Positions 44,873 to 57,504 of a stretch of DNA of 64,000 nt are shown in pieces; position 1 is the stretch's first letter, and each line of letters starts with the position of its first letter. A program made the position numbers and the translations under genes. This DNA is from Favolaschia claudopus (lineage: Eukaryota; Basidiomycota; Agaricomycetes; Agaricales; Mycenaceae), in the NCBI GenBank assembly GCA_037176885.1, contig JAWWNJ010000038.1:1178001-1242000 (forward strand), read 5' to 3'. The notes below the pieces were generated by a model. That model ran no database searches and was not told where the DNA came from. It saw only the letters and a program-made list of their open reading frames with translations.

Positions 44873-46679
44873 GGCGGCTACCCGGAATAATTCATATTCT
44901 GACAAAAGCATGAATTTTATTGGCGAAGCTCGAGAAAAATCGAAGCAAAAGCACCGATCTCTGGCACTAAAAGAGGTAGGCATGAAAAAATCTCAGCCTG
45001 CGGCAGATTTGGGACTAGTCAAGCAGTGGTGGTGACTTAGTGGAGGGCACCATAGTCCGCCCTGGCTGCCAGCTGGGGATAGGCATCTGGACGTTGCAGA
45101 TGCCGTTGCGGCAGGCAATAATGCAGAGCAATCACTGCCGCATTCTCCAATAAAGCCGGCCAATTTTTTTTTTTTTTTTTCCTTCTCCTTGACGGAATCT
45201 CTGCATCTCTAGGATGCAGAATTTGGGGGGCCATTGTGATGCTATCCTGGGATGAGCATACTCGATTTCTGCTTCATAGCAGGCACCAACCGTTTGGGGG
45301 GCACTGTGACGGGTCTATATAATATTTACTTACTTAAACGCTTGCTACCTTATATTCCGCATGTAGATATTACATAATCTAATCTAGCTTAACTGACACA
45401 CTCAGCGGCGGCGCTACCGCCGAAGACTACAATCCAGGACCCATTGCTAGCCTGAACATGCGTATAACTGTTCCCCGTGCCTCCTAGGTCACAGGAGCCC
45501 GACTGAGGGTCAACCAGCCCCTTGTCGATGGGTTACAACGGCTGACGAGACATGACTAACGACCTTCAGCGCCCAGAGCGCTTGCTTACTCTTCTTCCCT
45601 ACATAGCTCCCAAGAAGCTACGGATTCCGACTCGCATCACATTGGGTTGGAAGGCAAAAGACACATTATCAACATGGTAGTATGAGGAAGAACACAATAC
45701 CCGGCCCGAGTGCAGGGTATGCCCGAAGTAATACTGTATATAGTGCTGCCGCGGCTCGGCTCGGCTCCGTTAAGCTGAGCTGAGCCAGCCCTAGCCAGCC
45801 GTTGCCAGGGCGGCTTCACGTGGCTTGGCTCACGCTCGAGCCGGCTTGAGCCCGGCTCAGCCAGTGAAAGTTGAAAGTGAAATCTCTTAACCAAGAAATC
45901 GGGAGTGACTAGGCGACATTGATGCTGCTGCTGCACAGCCACCGGTCCGAGTGATCCGCAATCAAAAGCGCGAAATTGCCGTGCAAAACATGGAAACCCA
46001 CTTTTTCGAAGTTTTGCTCCAGTCCGTTTGTAGTTTACCTTCTTGCAATGCTATTTACACAGTCCCAGGATGTCTCGATGAAAACTGACGTGACAGCATC
46101 AATTACCAAACTGGGACTGCGACTTGTCACGAAGTTCGGTCCGCAACCATACATATCCAGATACCGGCGGAGTTTGAATTGCCGGCCCGCTCGGTCCCAC
46201 CACTCCGGCCTCTCATTGGCACAGCTAATAAATTGCAACGCTGGGCAAGATAATGGCAAGGGGCGGGTGCACACATAAAAAATGCATATTACAGTGGCTC
46301 TTGCTGCTCTAGTAGGACGAGGTATCACTTTGGAAATTGTTTCTCCCGGACTTCGTTCCGTCGAATCAATTATCAGAGTTACCTAATTAGTCTGTAAGTA
46401 TTTGCTGGCGCCTGTCAACCAGGACCTCGGTTTTGTCACGGTTGTCACGGCACGTGCAGATTTTCCCACACGGTTTGAATCTGGTTCAACTGTTCGCAGT
46501 TGCTCATAGCACTCTCGTGGACCGCTCTAAGTGTTACAAAGTCTCAACTTAGGTTTATCTCTAGCTGTCCATGGGTTTTTCTTCCCCAAAACCATCATTG
46601 GAACCAAGCTGCGTTACACTGACAGCCGAGGCAAGAGAGTGAGTTCAAAGATATTTGTTTTACAGTATGCCAAAAACTA
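44873..46679. other. No recognised gene; repeat remnants
   Basis: Contains an inverted copy of a word from 40.82 kb (45,014-45,056), a T-run at 45,164-45,180, G+C-rich GGCTCGGCTCGGCTC words at 45,755, and the dispersed repeat ATATCCAGATACCGGCGGAG at 46,148 that is shared with the arms of the inverted repeat. Confidence 0.4.
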
Positions 46680-47240
46680 TCAAAGAATGTCCTGCAGCAG
46701 CACTGTGCAAAGTATTCATCATGAAATTCATGCAGATTGTTATGAAATTCAGGTTTCAGGATGTTTTGTCATGAACGACGTTATGAATTTCAAGCCGGCT
46801 TTCATGATGCTCAGAAACTTGCTTTTGTGACAATATGGATTCATGACAAAACATCATGAATTTTCGTCATGAAACAACTACTCATTTCTTTTTGCTAAGT
46901 CCTCCAGATGTTGAGTGCATAGTGTGCTCATCCCAGTGTTACACCAATACATGGTGCTAGTAGGTCTGTCAACTACAGCCTACTGAAAATCGGTTGGTTA
47001 ACAAGTTCAATAGCTCAGTCAACGACTTGAGAACAGATACGCTAGCGACATGTATGGACTGAAATCCCATGTCCCTCAAAATCTTCATTAGTTCATGATG
47101 TTTTGCCCTGAATTTGTTAATGAAACATCATGAAAAATCATCATGAACAGCCCCATAATCATCATGAAAATCACGACTCCGAGTCATGATGTTTTGTTAT
47201 GAATTTCCGTTAAATCACCATGAATTTCTGGACATTTCAT
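46680..47240. repeat. Cluster of TTCATGA / CATCATGA motifs
   Basis: Within 560 bp the words CATGATGTTTTG, CATGAAATTCATG, CATGACAAAACATCATGAA and TTCATGATG recur at least a dozen times in both orientations. There is no coding frame. The pattern is like binding-site arrays near transposon ends. Confidence 0.6.
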
Positions 47241-47483
47241 GACCCTTGGTTGGCACAGTGCAGTGCTGAGCGACTAGGTAGAGTGTCATTAGCAGGCAAA
47301 ACAAGAGGCAAGAACAAGGAAAACCGGTCACTCGACGCATTCGAACCGTGTGGGAAAATTGGCGCGTGCCATCAAATTGTCACAAAATCCGAGGTCCTTG
47401 GTGACAGGTCGGCCACAATCCCAACGACTCCGATGAAGACCCGTGTCCCCCATCGCCTACCGACAACCCTTTTGCCATGCCTT

Positions 47484-48010
47484 CGTCCGCCATCGAAGAC
47501 ATCGAAAATGCGAATAAATTCCTCAAAGCGCTAGAGACTCGGAATCCCGCCGATGCCGACACAGTCGAACGACTGCGAAATCCTCTGCACGAAATTCCAG
47601 TGCTCGACTCGAACGACTAGCTATCGACCTCTTCCTCTCCATCAGCAATGCCTCCGTGCAAACCTACAACTCCGTTCGGGACGCGCTGCTCCGTCGCTAC
47701 CCGGACAGCCCCGTCCTTTCCTACTATGCTGTCAAGAAGCTAGTGAGCGAGCTCAGTGGTATTGTATATGTCACATACGACATGTGCATATCATCGTGCA
47801 TGGCATATACGGGGCCGTGGGCTGATCTCGAATCCTGTCCGTATTGCGGTGAATCGAGATATGACGCAAAATACGAGGGGGCACAGGTTCCGTTCAATAC
47901 GATCTTGGTTGGTCCCCAGCTGCAGGCACTGCGGAGGTCTCCTCAGGGTGCAGCAGAAATGCGGTATCGGGAGCGGCTCACCAAACACGCACCGGACATA
48001 GCCGTTGACG
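47484..48010 (+). pseudogene. EnSpm/CACTA-like (Tnp2 type) transposase fragment
   Basis: The frame reads RLAIDLFLSISNASVQTYN, RRYPDSPVLSYYAVKKLV, YDMCISSCMAYTGPWADLE, CPYCGESRYD and TILVGPQLQALRRSP. The C-A-YTGP-ADL-CP-C-E-R run is what I know from the N-terminal region of Tnp2-type transposases in Agaricomycetes, ahead of the DDE core. A frameshift near 47,620 separates an upstream helical part (NANKFLKALETRNP). The DDE core is missing; unrelated repeat sequence follows from about 48,240. Confidence 0.7.
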
Positions 48011-48239
48011 TTATGTCAATGGCTGTCCAACGGTTCCCGAAGCTCCGCGGTCCGAACACGAATGATGCCTTTCGTTCTCAATCTATACTGCACCAAACAA
48101 CGCCGTTAAACAACATGTATTGTACTAGGACTCGGCGGCAGTGTTTCCCGCACATTGATGCGCCGCTTTTTGAATTTCTTTCCACAAATAAGATTGTTGA
48201 GCGCTTCTCTCGTCACCTCTCGTCACTCAAGCGGCGACA

Positions 48240-48720
48240 ATCAGCATGGGCCTCTCACGTCTTGTCTTTCGGAGATCTCGGCGTGTCCCACAAGAAAATG
48301 TGGCCTTGGATTTCCATGGGACACGCGCAAATTGGCTGGGCGCCTCTCCCACAGCGTGTCCCAGGCAAAACTGGATCCCGGCCCGTCATGGGACACGCAG
48401 AGCAGGCCGCCGCCCAACTGCATCGGGCGTAAATGTTCTCACACGTGTGCCGCGTACTTACGATATTTCCGCGGGACTTCTTTGCTATTCCCTCCCGCCT
48501 CTACCGCTTGTGATGGCGCGTCAATGGGATCATTCAAATTACGCGAAATGTACGTAAAGTTTAATAACGCGTTAATGGGCGTGTTCAATGGCCTTTCAAA
48601 AGCATTCAAAAGCATTCGGTGCCCCGGGGCCGCCCCACCCCGAGCCCGCACACAGCCAGCGTGTCCCGGGACACGCTGGCGCTGCCATTTCCCTTATTGG
48701 GCCGTGTCCCATAGAAACTA
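48240..48720. repeat. Repeat with GCGTGTCCC palindromes, copy A
   Basis: GCGTGTCCC or its complement GGGACACGC occurs near 48,284, 48,321, 48,356, 48,392, 48,660 (as a full palindrome) and 48,704. The part 48,300-48,570 is found reversed at 57,505-57,645 and 58,164-58,262. It looks like a non-autonomous transposon, perhaps linked to the EnSpm relic beside it. Confidence 0.6.
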
Positions 48721-50138
48721 AGCTTGTTGAGATCCTACGAGACGTCGCGAGCGGAGCGAGCGCAGCGGGATTTGGGGCAGCCAGCCCCAACAAGTTGTGT
48801 GACAACGGAGGGAGGCCGGCGAGCGCAGCGAGTCGGCCGTGCCGGAGGCAGTTGTGTTTGACAATTCTTAGCTCACGTAGTGGTCACGTGCCGAGCTTCT
48901 TTGGCATAGACCAAGCAGGTGATAGTGATACTTAAATAATAAGTACAAGTCAGAGCCTCCGCTCCGCTCCGGCGGCTGGCAATTATGTCCCAGTTCACTC
49001 AGATGACCCGGCAGGAGAAACAGCTGAATCTGGCAGAATAATTAGTCCTGTTCAATTGATGTGTGATCCATGCTGCTTTCAAGCCGCAAGCGGAACATAC
49101 CTAGAATTCACGGCACACGCACGCCGGCGTCAAAGGTGATGGGAAAATTGAACAGAGAAAATTGTCTGAAAGCAAAAACCGTTCTGATTGAACGCTCAAC
49201 TCAACGAGGAGACATCAAATGCCAATGAAAGCTGCAACTTGAAAGCGAGTTATGACTTCATCCGATTTACACACACTAAATACTCCTCGGAACGTTCACT
49301 CTCAAACAGGGAAATCAAAGCAACCCGATTGCGGCAGGCTGAGCCACGCTCCGGGCTACATAGACAAAACGGTGACAGAAGAACTGAAAAGGACAGGATA
49401 CGGCAAGTAGAAAGACTCGCCAGCGCTTGATTCCACTGTACACAGCCGAACCACTCAATGACCCGCCAAAGCGAAATCATGCTCGAAATCCGCGAAATCC
49501 CCTACTGTGACATACCTTATTGGTTTGAAGCGCCAGTGAGTTTGACGAGCTGGATTTGCAGGGAGGTTGAATGTCTTGTAACTGTGTCGAAGCATGGTAT
49601 TAGGGCGAGCACGAAAATAAATTAAAATATTGCTCATGGTGTTCGGCAAAGTGTCACCTTCGAAATTAGCTCATAACCAGTATTTCAATCCAATTTCGAC
49701 AATATGAGGGGAAGCCATTGTCGGATTCACAGTTCTCGGACGTGCAAGAGCTTTGAGAAATCGCCAAACCGCGGCCTAGAGGACGGGAAAGAGTAGTTGC
49801 GAGTCGGCGACCGAAAATAATTGAGGTACTTAGTATCTTTTGAATTTTGAAGGAATAATAAACCGGCGGCCGGGGCAGAAGTAGGCAGACAGCTTGAAGT
49901 GGTATAAGGGCGAACAGTTGTTGCATCGCTCCATATATAAGAATATTCACCGCAGTAAATGCACAATTCCGCAGCTTTACAGCAATGAAGCGGAAATGAA
50001 CTCCAGATAAGGCCGGTTCAGGAGGCAGACTGAGTGTTGAAAAAAGTCACGCTGCACCGCACAATGCAGCTGATCGATTTGAACTCAATTTGAACTGGTG
50101 AGACGGGCACTGGAGGAGAGCAAAGGAAAATCAGGATG
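48721..50138. other. No recognised gene
   Basis: Begins with G+C-rich words GCGAGCGGAGCGAGCGCAGC and GCGAGCGCAGCGAG, then becomes A+T-richer. No domain was recognised in any frame. Confidence 0.35.
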
Positions 50139-50861
50139 ACCAAAGGGGGATGTTGCACCGCCGACTCGCCATCTCGTTAAAGAACGGTTAATTGTGCACA
50201 CTGCCAGCACAGCATGGTCCAATCTCTGAACCCAGAATTATCGCAGCGCGCGCTTCATTTCAGCTATTCTGGCAACAAACGTCAGGATTGCCACACAAGA
50301 CGACATATACTAATACTTACTTCTGCGGTTGTGCCTGTTCATGCCTCACTTTTCCTTTCTTGGCCCTGGACATAGCTCAACCCAAAGAAGACAAAGGTTC
50401 AAAGAACTAACGTGTGCAAGCTAGCGCTATGATCGTTGTCGAAGCTGACCGTGGTACTCGTGTCCCCCACCATTATGGAGCATATCACTTCGTACATACC
50501 ATCATCGTTCTCGTTGTCTGCATCCAAATCAGGAGTTCTGGAGCACCAACATGGCTTTACCGACACGAAATCCAAAACCGGCATTTGGAGGCTCCGAGCG
50601 TTCCTCTGTTGTACTGGCAAAATCAGCAACCCGGAGAGCACAAGAAGATGCGCCTACCACACAGCTACTGAGCCGTCCAGTCACCTTCTCGCTCCGCGCT
50701 GCGAAGGTATTTATACAAACTGTTGTTGTTGGACCCACAATACTATGTCTCAGATATCATTGTGGCCAGGACCTACAATAAACCTAACGCGAAGTTGATG
50801 GTGTTGCATTAACCGTTCTTTAACGAGATGGTCTCTCGGCAGTGCAGCATCTCCTTCTGGT
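50139..50861. mobile_element. TIR element, 723 bp
   Basis: The two ends pair over 54 bp with about eight mismatches; the inner 24 bases, including CATCTCGTTAAAGAACGGTT, are identical. No target duplication was recognised. Frames inside (for example 50,436-50,798) are unrecognised. Confidence 0.65.
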
Positions 50862-53800
50862 AAGTTGAATTTTGTCGTGTTCTCTTGAGGTAGCTGGTTG
50901 GGTTCGCTCATTGGTTGACTTTCGTTCATTTCACATCACTGCGGCCTGCGGAGTGGATATTTACCTGCTTTCGTGCTCTAAGCTCGACAAATTAGGAATT
51001 CATTTCCGTTTATCAGCTCAACAGCTTTTGCAACAGCTATGGACTACTCCGCAGGCAAGCAAAACAAGATGAGGGTTTGTTTCTCAATTTGCTTCCTGCC
51101 GTCTCCCACCATCGATCTCCTTCAGCAGCCGTCAACCCGAACGCTCGTGCATTCCTTTTCAAAGCTTCAAGTCTTCAACGCGGCAGCCTGCTGCGTTGGT
51201 TTCTACTCACAACTCTATCGATTACACACTGCTTGGTTGTCGCTCAGTGTCGCTGCGATCTCCAAGAATATCGCTACAGGTCTGATGAACCATTGTCAAG
51301 TTTCTTTTCATTCCTCGTCAAACGGCCACTTTGTGGCTTCAATATTACCCATCTTTGTCATTCAACATTGCTCTATAGCTATTCATACTCAACACAATCG
51401 AATTGCACTCGAATCAAGCCGTGCCACTGCCTGCCCTCAACCCCAACAATTTTTTTTTCTTACATTTTTTCAACATGGATGGTCTGAGAATGCTGGCAAG
51501 CCTAATCAATCAACTCATTGAATATTTTCTGCCGTCCCGTCCCAATTGATCAAATTCAAGGCACTTCATCGGAGCTCGAATGACCGCCGCCTCAATATGG
51601 TTCTGAAGATTTACAATGTTTGGGCCAACTAGCTCCTTGATGAGAATAACAAGCAACACAGTAGGTATTTGGATACAGAGATACTGGGAGACTTCTGACT
51701 CTTCATCACTAGATCCTTGAGCTGAATCAAAGCTGTCGTGGCTTCTGAGGTACGTCGCTGAGAAAGAAAAATCGATTGGCAGCTCGCTTTTCGGTTTCAG
51801 ATTTGAGTAGTGTATTCCGAGTCCATCGGAGCGAAGTGCAGCTCGTGCAGTCCGTATTCTTCCACTAGTGTTGTTGTCGATATTGACGTCAAACTAACAC
51901 ACAGGGAGCAGCGGGACGTAGAACTCAAGCGAGTCCGCCATTTATGTTCATTGTCCATGCCCCGCGGGTGCCGGAGCGAAGCGGAGGCGTATCTTGTACG
52001 ATACAACCCATTCAATCAGGGCGTGAGCAGTGATTTCCGCGGGTTGGATCGGACCTTTGCCGGATATCGGACCGCACCCCTCAACACATGTCTGTAGACT
52101 CAAAAAGGACAGTAAATGTATGTGGGGTGTGGGAACATCACGTTTACATAATCGATCGTCGATCGATCTAGATCTGTCACTTGCTGTCAATAGATCACAG
52201 CGCACCATCACCCCTAGAGTCACCCGCGATCAAATTTCACCATCATTCTGCCGCTGACATTTCGACATCTCAACATTTCTATTTTAGGGCAAGGATCAAT
52301 TGAGGCTCAATTAGAGGCTCTCAGATAGAATCTAATCATGTGCATTTCACAGTAAATTTGTACATGTACACAGAAATGCCAACAACTTGTGATACCAATT
52401 CTTCCTTGTCAACTTGTCAAGCGAACATTGCTTCGAATCCTTTTTCAGATTAGGAGACAAGTCTAAGTAGAGGCAGGGAGTGAGCTCAGGTAAATATAAT
52501 TGAGCCAGACAGTTTATTACTGACCTGCACTCAGTTTTTGAATGTCGGTTTTGAAACTGGCCTCGCAGCGCCGGCAAAAATTTCATTGAGGTACCTGTTT
52601 GTCTAATTTGACCACGTAACAGGTACCGGTCAGCGCACACCAAATTTAAAGGTATACCTGCGGCCGCGTCTGAACACTCTGAACTGTTGAAGTAGTGTTC
52701 GGGTTGAACTCAGCTGCCAAGAAGATCCGGAGATGAGAATGGCGAGCAAAATGCAGTTCAAGCCTTGTATTGAGGCTTGGTTCAGATGTGTATTGGATAG
52801 TATACAGCTGAAGAAACTGTGGACCAGAGACGTTGAAAGTTTTGCTAATTTGCAGTTTCCTAGGCTCAGATACATGTAGATTTTGGAGTTTAAAATTTGA
52901 ATAGCTGCTAATATGTGTAGAAAGTTGGTATATGCAGAACAGAGTCCTGAGCTAGGCCGCAGAGGGAGGTGAACAACGAGGAATCGAACCAGACGGCGAG
53001 AAGCCAACGAGAAGCGCCCATTTAGCGCCCGACGGGAGAGATTACGAATCTTGAATTCGATTCGCTGTGTCCTATGTTTCTTTTCGGAATTAGCTCCGAG
53101 GGGACATAGAGATGACCTACCATAAAGAGATAGGAAATCAAGATGCAAAATTGCTCTTTGCACGATTACCACGGCGTCTGACAGCGAGAAATTCGAGGCA
53201 CGGAATCTCTGAGGTTTGTTAGAGGTCTCTCTTTTTTCCCTTTCTTTCTCTCTTTTTTCTCAACTTGAAAACTTGATTTAATCTCCGCAGCCACAGACAT
53301 AGGACATAAGCCAATTTATTGGAGGTTCAATTTTTTTTTTTTTTTTTTCTTATTCTTTGGAATCCTCGTTATTTGGCTCGATACTGATATAGGTGCCCGA
53401 TACTGATAGTGAATACCAAGAGGTGACCGATCTCTGGATCAGCCAATAAATCCCACGACCTACCCCCCCCAGAAAAGGCAATGATCATCAGTTGCCGTCA
53501 AACGCCGCCTCAGTAAATCGCTCTTTCTGCCAGGTTATGGTGTCCGCTGAGGCTGCCAGTGGGTAAATTGTTTCAGAGTAGTTCTAACACCCTATTAGTC
53601 TTGTACTTTCTGTATTCACAACAGGAAATTCAGCACACCCAGGCACTGAATGATTCTATTATTAGGACGACTAGACAAAGAAACAAGAAAAACTGCAAAG
53701 AAGATTCCTGAAGGTCAGCAAACGTTACTTCCCTTCGATTACATTGCACATTGTACCCCAGACACGATTCTCGCCGCAAATACACTGTGAGTTGGAAGAG

Positions 53801-54061
53801 ATCAGTGGGAGATCATTGATCTCGCTTATGCCGACATCAAATTGAAAGATCCAGAGATCAATCACCTCTTGGTGAATACCGAGCGGAGTTTTAATACACG
53901 TGATGATCGGCCCGGCTGAACCGCTGTCTATCGTGAGGCTGAGAACAATATATGTACACGAACATCGAAGCAAGCTGCAAACGGCAATTGTAAACGCCGT
54001 CTCGCGTCGCGCTTTGCTGTTCATCGGCGAATAAAACAGGAACCAGCCTCGAAATCAACGG
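50862..54061. other. No recognised gene
   Basis: About 3.2 kb with open frames up to 180 codons (52,630-53,172, minus) that show no known domain. A T-run lies at 53,331-53,348, followed by GGCTCGATACTGATA, a word of the dispersed repeat also near 9.98 kb and 29.13 kb. Confidence 0.35.
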
Positions 54062-54469
54062 ATGGCAGAGTCAAGTGCAGCAGAGGATGCATCCATAGGG
54101 GTAGAAGATATCAGGTAAGTAATCCCTTGTCTCTTCGAGTTCTTTGTATCCATCGGCACATATTTATATTACTATTACTATAGTCCATCTCTCAGTGTAC
54201 CAGCAAAGCGTGGTCCCGGCAGGCCCAAGGGCTCATGCAACAAAAAGCAACGCGTCCATAGTGAAGAATTACCATCAGAACCGAAACCCCCGGGCGTGGA
54301 CCCTCGAGGAAGTGGGCCAAAGCAGCAAGCTCGAGCGCAAGGGATAGTCGAGCCGGAGCTTCCTAGACGACCGGTCGGGCGTCCGCCAAAGCTGTCTCCG
54401 CCCACTTCTCTCTCTATTCGTCTCGGTTGCGACAGATCGAATCGCTTTTCGGCTGGTTCAAGATGCTGA
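54062..54469 (+). CDS. Small AT-hook protein, two exons, 112 residues
   Basis: ATG 54,062 opens an acidic start, then a GTAAGT donor at 54,115 and a TAG acceptor ending 54,183 join in phase. Exon 2 has PAKRGPGRPKGSCNKK, an AT-hook core (RGPGRPKG) for minor-groove binding to A+T-rich DNA, and a second weaker one, RRPVGRPPKLS, before TGA at 54,467. Such hooks often open the N-terminus of fungal transposon or exonuclease-type proteins, and an exonuclease relic lies 0.9 kb downstream, so this may be the 5' end of a broken larger gene. The gene model is by eye only. Confidence 0.5.
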
Positions 54470-54689
54470 ATGTGCAATGAATGTGCGTAGAGTGAACCAC
54501 TGATAAGATTCCGGCCATCACTCCAATCACCAAGCGCTGATCCGCTGCCATAAAAGGCAGAACACATCAATAACCCCAAATGTGCATTTTTTCGCTCATT
54601 GGGACATCATTTCCCATCAAACTTGTATGCCCCAATGTATAGCTTTGGTGAAGCCCAGTAAACCCCCAGCTTGAATTATGGAAAAAGCT

Positions 54690-54810
54690 GGTGTAGTTCC
54701 CGAGATATTGGGCTGCTAAATTGGCCATATTTCTGCTGTTTTGCTATTTTTGCCCATGTTACGGCAAAAAATGGCCGACTTGGCAGCACAATATCTCTGG
54801 AACGGCTCAG
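54690..54810. repeat. Imperfect inverted repeat
   Basis: CCCGAGATATTGGGCTGC with continuation (from 54,698) pairs with GGCAGCACAATATCTCTGG (54,781-54,799). It marks a small element or hairpin; no gene in the 54,470-55,383 gap was recognised. Confidence 0.5.
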
Positions 54811-55383
54811 CCATTTTGCTTGATTCAAGGTGTTAAACTTACGAGTTTTGGACGATCTACAAGCCTAGCTATCCAGCTTTGCGCCAAAAACATGGATAAC
54901 TGGGCCTTAATTTGCAGTTTTCAATGTTTATCACTGTTTTGCCTTTTATGGTTATAGATCAAGATTATTTGATCAGACTGATAGACGGAATGAGGTCGGT
55001 GGAATACTCTACTAACATCTAGCACCTCAAATCTGCCGGAAACCTGCTTAGATGGCCAAGAGCAGTCAAAAATTCCACCGTCCAAGACTTATTGCCATAA
55101 CAAGTATAATGGCAAGACACGCACCGTTCGTGGGATGCCTGCGGTCATTCGGTCGAAAAACCTGCCAGCAAACAATAACCCAAACCATCTCCATCCCCCT
55201 CCGAGTCTCCATTCTCGTCATCCTCCTCGACCACTGGTATGGTTCTCGGGTCGCTAGCAGTCAACGATTCGGCTGAAGTTGTAACATTGCGGGTTGTAGA
55301 CAAAGAATTTCGAGGCGGCCGCCGATGTCGGTGGTGCAGAAGATGATGATGGAGCGAAGATAGAGTGGAGATGGTTTGGGTCA

Positions 55384-56250
55384 TTGTTTGCTGGGACCGA
55401 ATGTGTTTGCCTCCAAAAGCGAATTGATAAAAACGTCGCAGAACGCGTCAGTAGCGCATGGGAAAGCGATTTATCTGAAGCACAGATTAAATATGCTGCC
55501 CTGGATGTCCATGCGTGTCGCGCTATCTACGACGAGCTGATGAAGGTCTCTGTCCCCGCAGCTCTCCTGCTCCCGGAACATGTGTTGTTCTCTTCCACGA
55601 CTCCCACACGCGGCTTATTGCTCGCGGCCGTGTTGTCGCCTTGAACGGCTCTTTCGATTCTATCAATATTAGTCGAACCCGCGCGCTAATCGAAGTCACG
55701 CAAGTTGTTGTACCGGCTGCGGTCATCTCAACTCATGGCCGAAAACCACTCTCCGCTTTCGGTCCAGCTCCATTCCAACTTGTTTGTCTCCGTAGTCATT
55801 TGCACTTATCGACATCCACGGAAACTGGTGCTTCCGTTCAACCCGTCGACCCCGGACCCGTGCCTTTATCCTCTGGCCCCTCCAGCTCACCCATTCCAAC
55901 TCCTCCACCACCCGTTGAAACAGATTCAAGTTGCGATCCAGGGCTTGGAACATTGATTACAGAGTTTGCGGCAGGACCCAGCAATCAAGTGGCTCCGAGC
56001 CTCTTGACATCTCCTCCGCAACCACAATGATTTTGAAGGAATTGTCAGTGCGCCGCGTGAGACCACATTGGAACTCGCCAAGCCTCCGCCGAAGAATAAA
56101 CGACAACAGCGTACCTGCCGCAAATGTTACCTGCCGTCGTGCAATGGGAAAGGTAATGTAAAATATTGCGTCAACAAGTGCCGAGACTGCGGGAAGACTG
56201 GGAAGGATCTCAGTTGTAGAGGGCGGAACCCGAAGTTCCCCAAAGTACCG
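55384..56250 (+). pseudogene. 3'-5' exonuclease (RNase D/WRN-like) fragment with Cys-rich tail
   Basis: The first frame holds KRIDKNVAERVSSAWESDLS then EAQIKYAALDVHACRAIYDEL, the last conserved motif (Y-D-A-R type) of DEDDy exonucleases. After a frame change near 55,580 the frame at 55,515-56,030 continues with TRLIARGRVVALNGS, RALIEVTQVVVPAAVISTHG and FQLVCLRSHL. A third frame (56,068-) has CRKCYLPSCNGKGNVKYC and CRDCGKTG, probably zinc binding. The DEDD motifs I and II upstream are missing. This architecture is widespread in Agaricomycetes; its role there is unknown to me. It is a relic. Confidence 0.65.
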
Positions 56251-56850
56251 CGCCAAGGGCGTCTGCGCCGCGGCTGCCCCTTTCTGGTCTCACCTCGACA
56301 CTGTCACCGCCCTCACCTTTGTCGCTGGCGCCGCCCTTGTCCTCCTCCCTCTCTCAGAAGCTTTCGCTGTTACTTGGCTTGCCCATACTCATACAATGCC
56401 AAAGGTTTCGTCTGACAACGACAACAACCCACCCTTCCCTTTCCCCGGCGACTGCAATGCGGAAACTGGGTTTCCAACCCAGTATATCAAGCTGTATGCT
56501 CTACGCCGCAATCATGCATGATATTTTTCTTGCAGATCTCAGTGAACATTGCAAGACCTTCCGATTACCTCACACGGGTAACAAGCCGGCTCTTATTGAG
56601 CCTGAAAGCGTTCAGCAACAATCGTGCCCAGTGGGACCGGTGTGTATCAACTCCGTTTGCATGTAGGTTGCTTCCGGGAGCTACGAACACGTATAAAGGC
56701 ACCCGAAAGACTAGCGGCGAGAGGAAATCCAAATCAAGCCCTCAGTAACGCGCCGCGAGACGCTTTTCAGCGGTGCCGATGTTGTCCGGATCGCAAATGC
56801 CCCGGTCAACGGCGGTCCTGCACAGCGGCCGTTGATGGTATCAAGACAAG
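56251..56850. other. No recognised gene
   Basis: Frames shift freely here. No domain beyond the exonuclease relic was recognised. Confidence 0.3.
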
Positions 56851-56971
56851 TTAGCCACCCTAGGATGCCTTCATTGAGAGCTACCCAAGGTGGCTCATTC
56901 GGAATGGCAGGCTCCCTGGTTGGCGAGAACAACGAGCCACCGGTGGCTTTGGTGGCTAACCGCAAAGCCTC
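56851..56971. mobile_element. TA-flanked MITE, right end only
   Basis: The right terminus, complementary to GAGGCTTTGCGGTTAGCCACC, is followed by TA at 56,972-56,973 and fits the family at 39.2 kb. The internal GAGCCACCGGTGGC palindrome is present. The left terminus was not found, so the element seems truncated. Confidence 0.5.
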
Positions 56972-56973
56972 TA

Positions 56974-57504
56974 ATGTATACAGCATGGAGCATGAGTCGC
57001 GTTCGACCTCCTCCCCACTCGTTTGGATCTGCTAGGTCGTTTCGTTTGCGGCGTTTCACAGGCTTGATTTCATTGTTTCCACCAACTTGGATGCTGTGTG
57101 GTAGTAAAGCCGCAGCACACAATATTGGACTCCAGTGCTGTCTGACAGTGCGATCAGCGATTGATGATGAGCTTGATGGCAGAGAGCCTGTGTCAGAACT
57201 GCTTACTAGTGTGAGAATAAGCTGAGTCAGGCGCTGGATGGGCTATTTCATGAGATATACTGAGAATACACCCACAGAGAGGGAACAGGACGAGCAGGAG
57301 CCCATTTTGGGGGCCTCCAGAGTGGTATTGGAGAGAAAATTTCTGAAACTGGCGTATTAAAATTATAACAAGAATATATTCACGATACGGCGTAATACGA
57401 TACGATATGAGTAGATACATACGATACGGCCCTTGGACTCATGATATGACATGGATATAATATGGTACGGAAAAAATATCATATGTGGACAGCGCTCCCT
57501 GTGA
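56974..57504. other. No recognised gene; ATACGATA-rich stretch
   Basis: Between 57,370 and 57,470 the word CGATACG or GATACGAT recurs about five times. No coding signal. Confidence 0.35.

Noticed and set aside
40307..45060. Target-site duplication of the Copia element
   Set aside because: Bases next to the two LTRs (GAAAG and GGCGG) do not match, so no duplication is claimed.
47991..48432. C-terminal part of the 258-residue frame starting 47,656
   Set aside because: Only its first 130 residues look like transposase; the rest is read-through of a palindromic repeat.
52630..53172. 180-codon minus-strand frame
   Set aside because: No recognisable domain, low-complexity Leu/Ser/Arg mix, and no neighbouring gene context.
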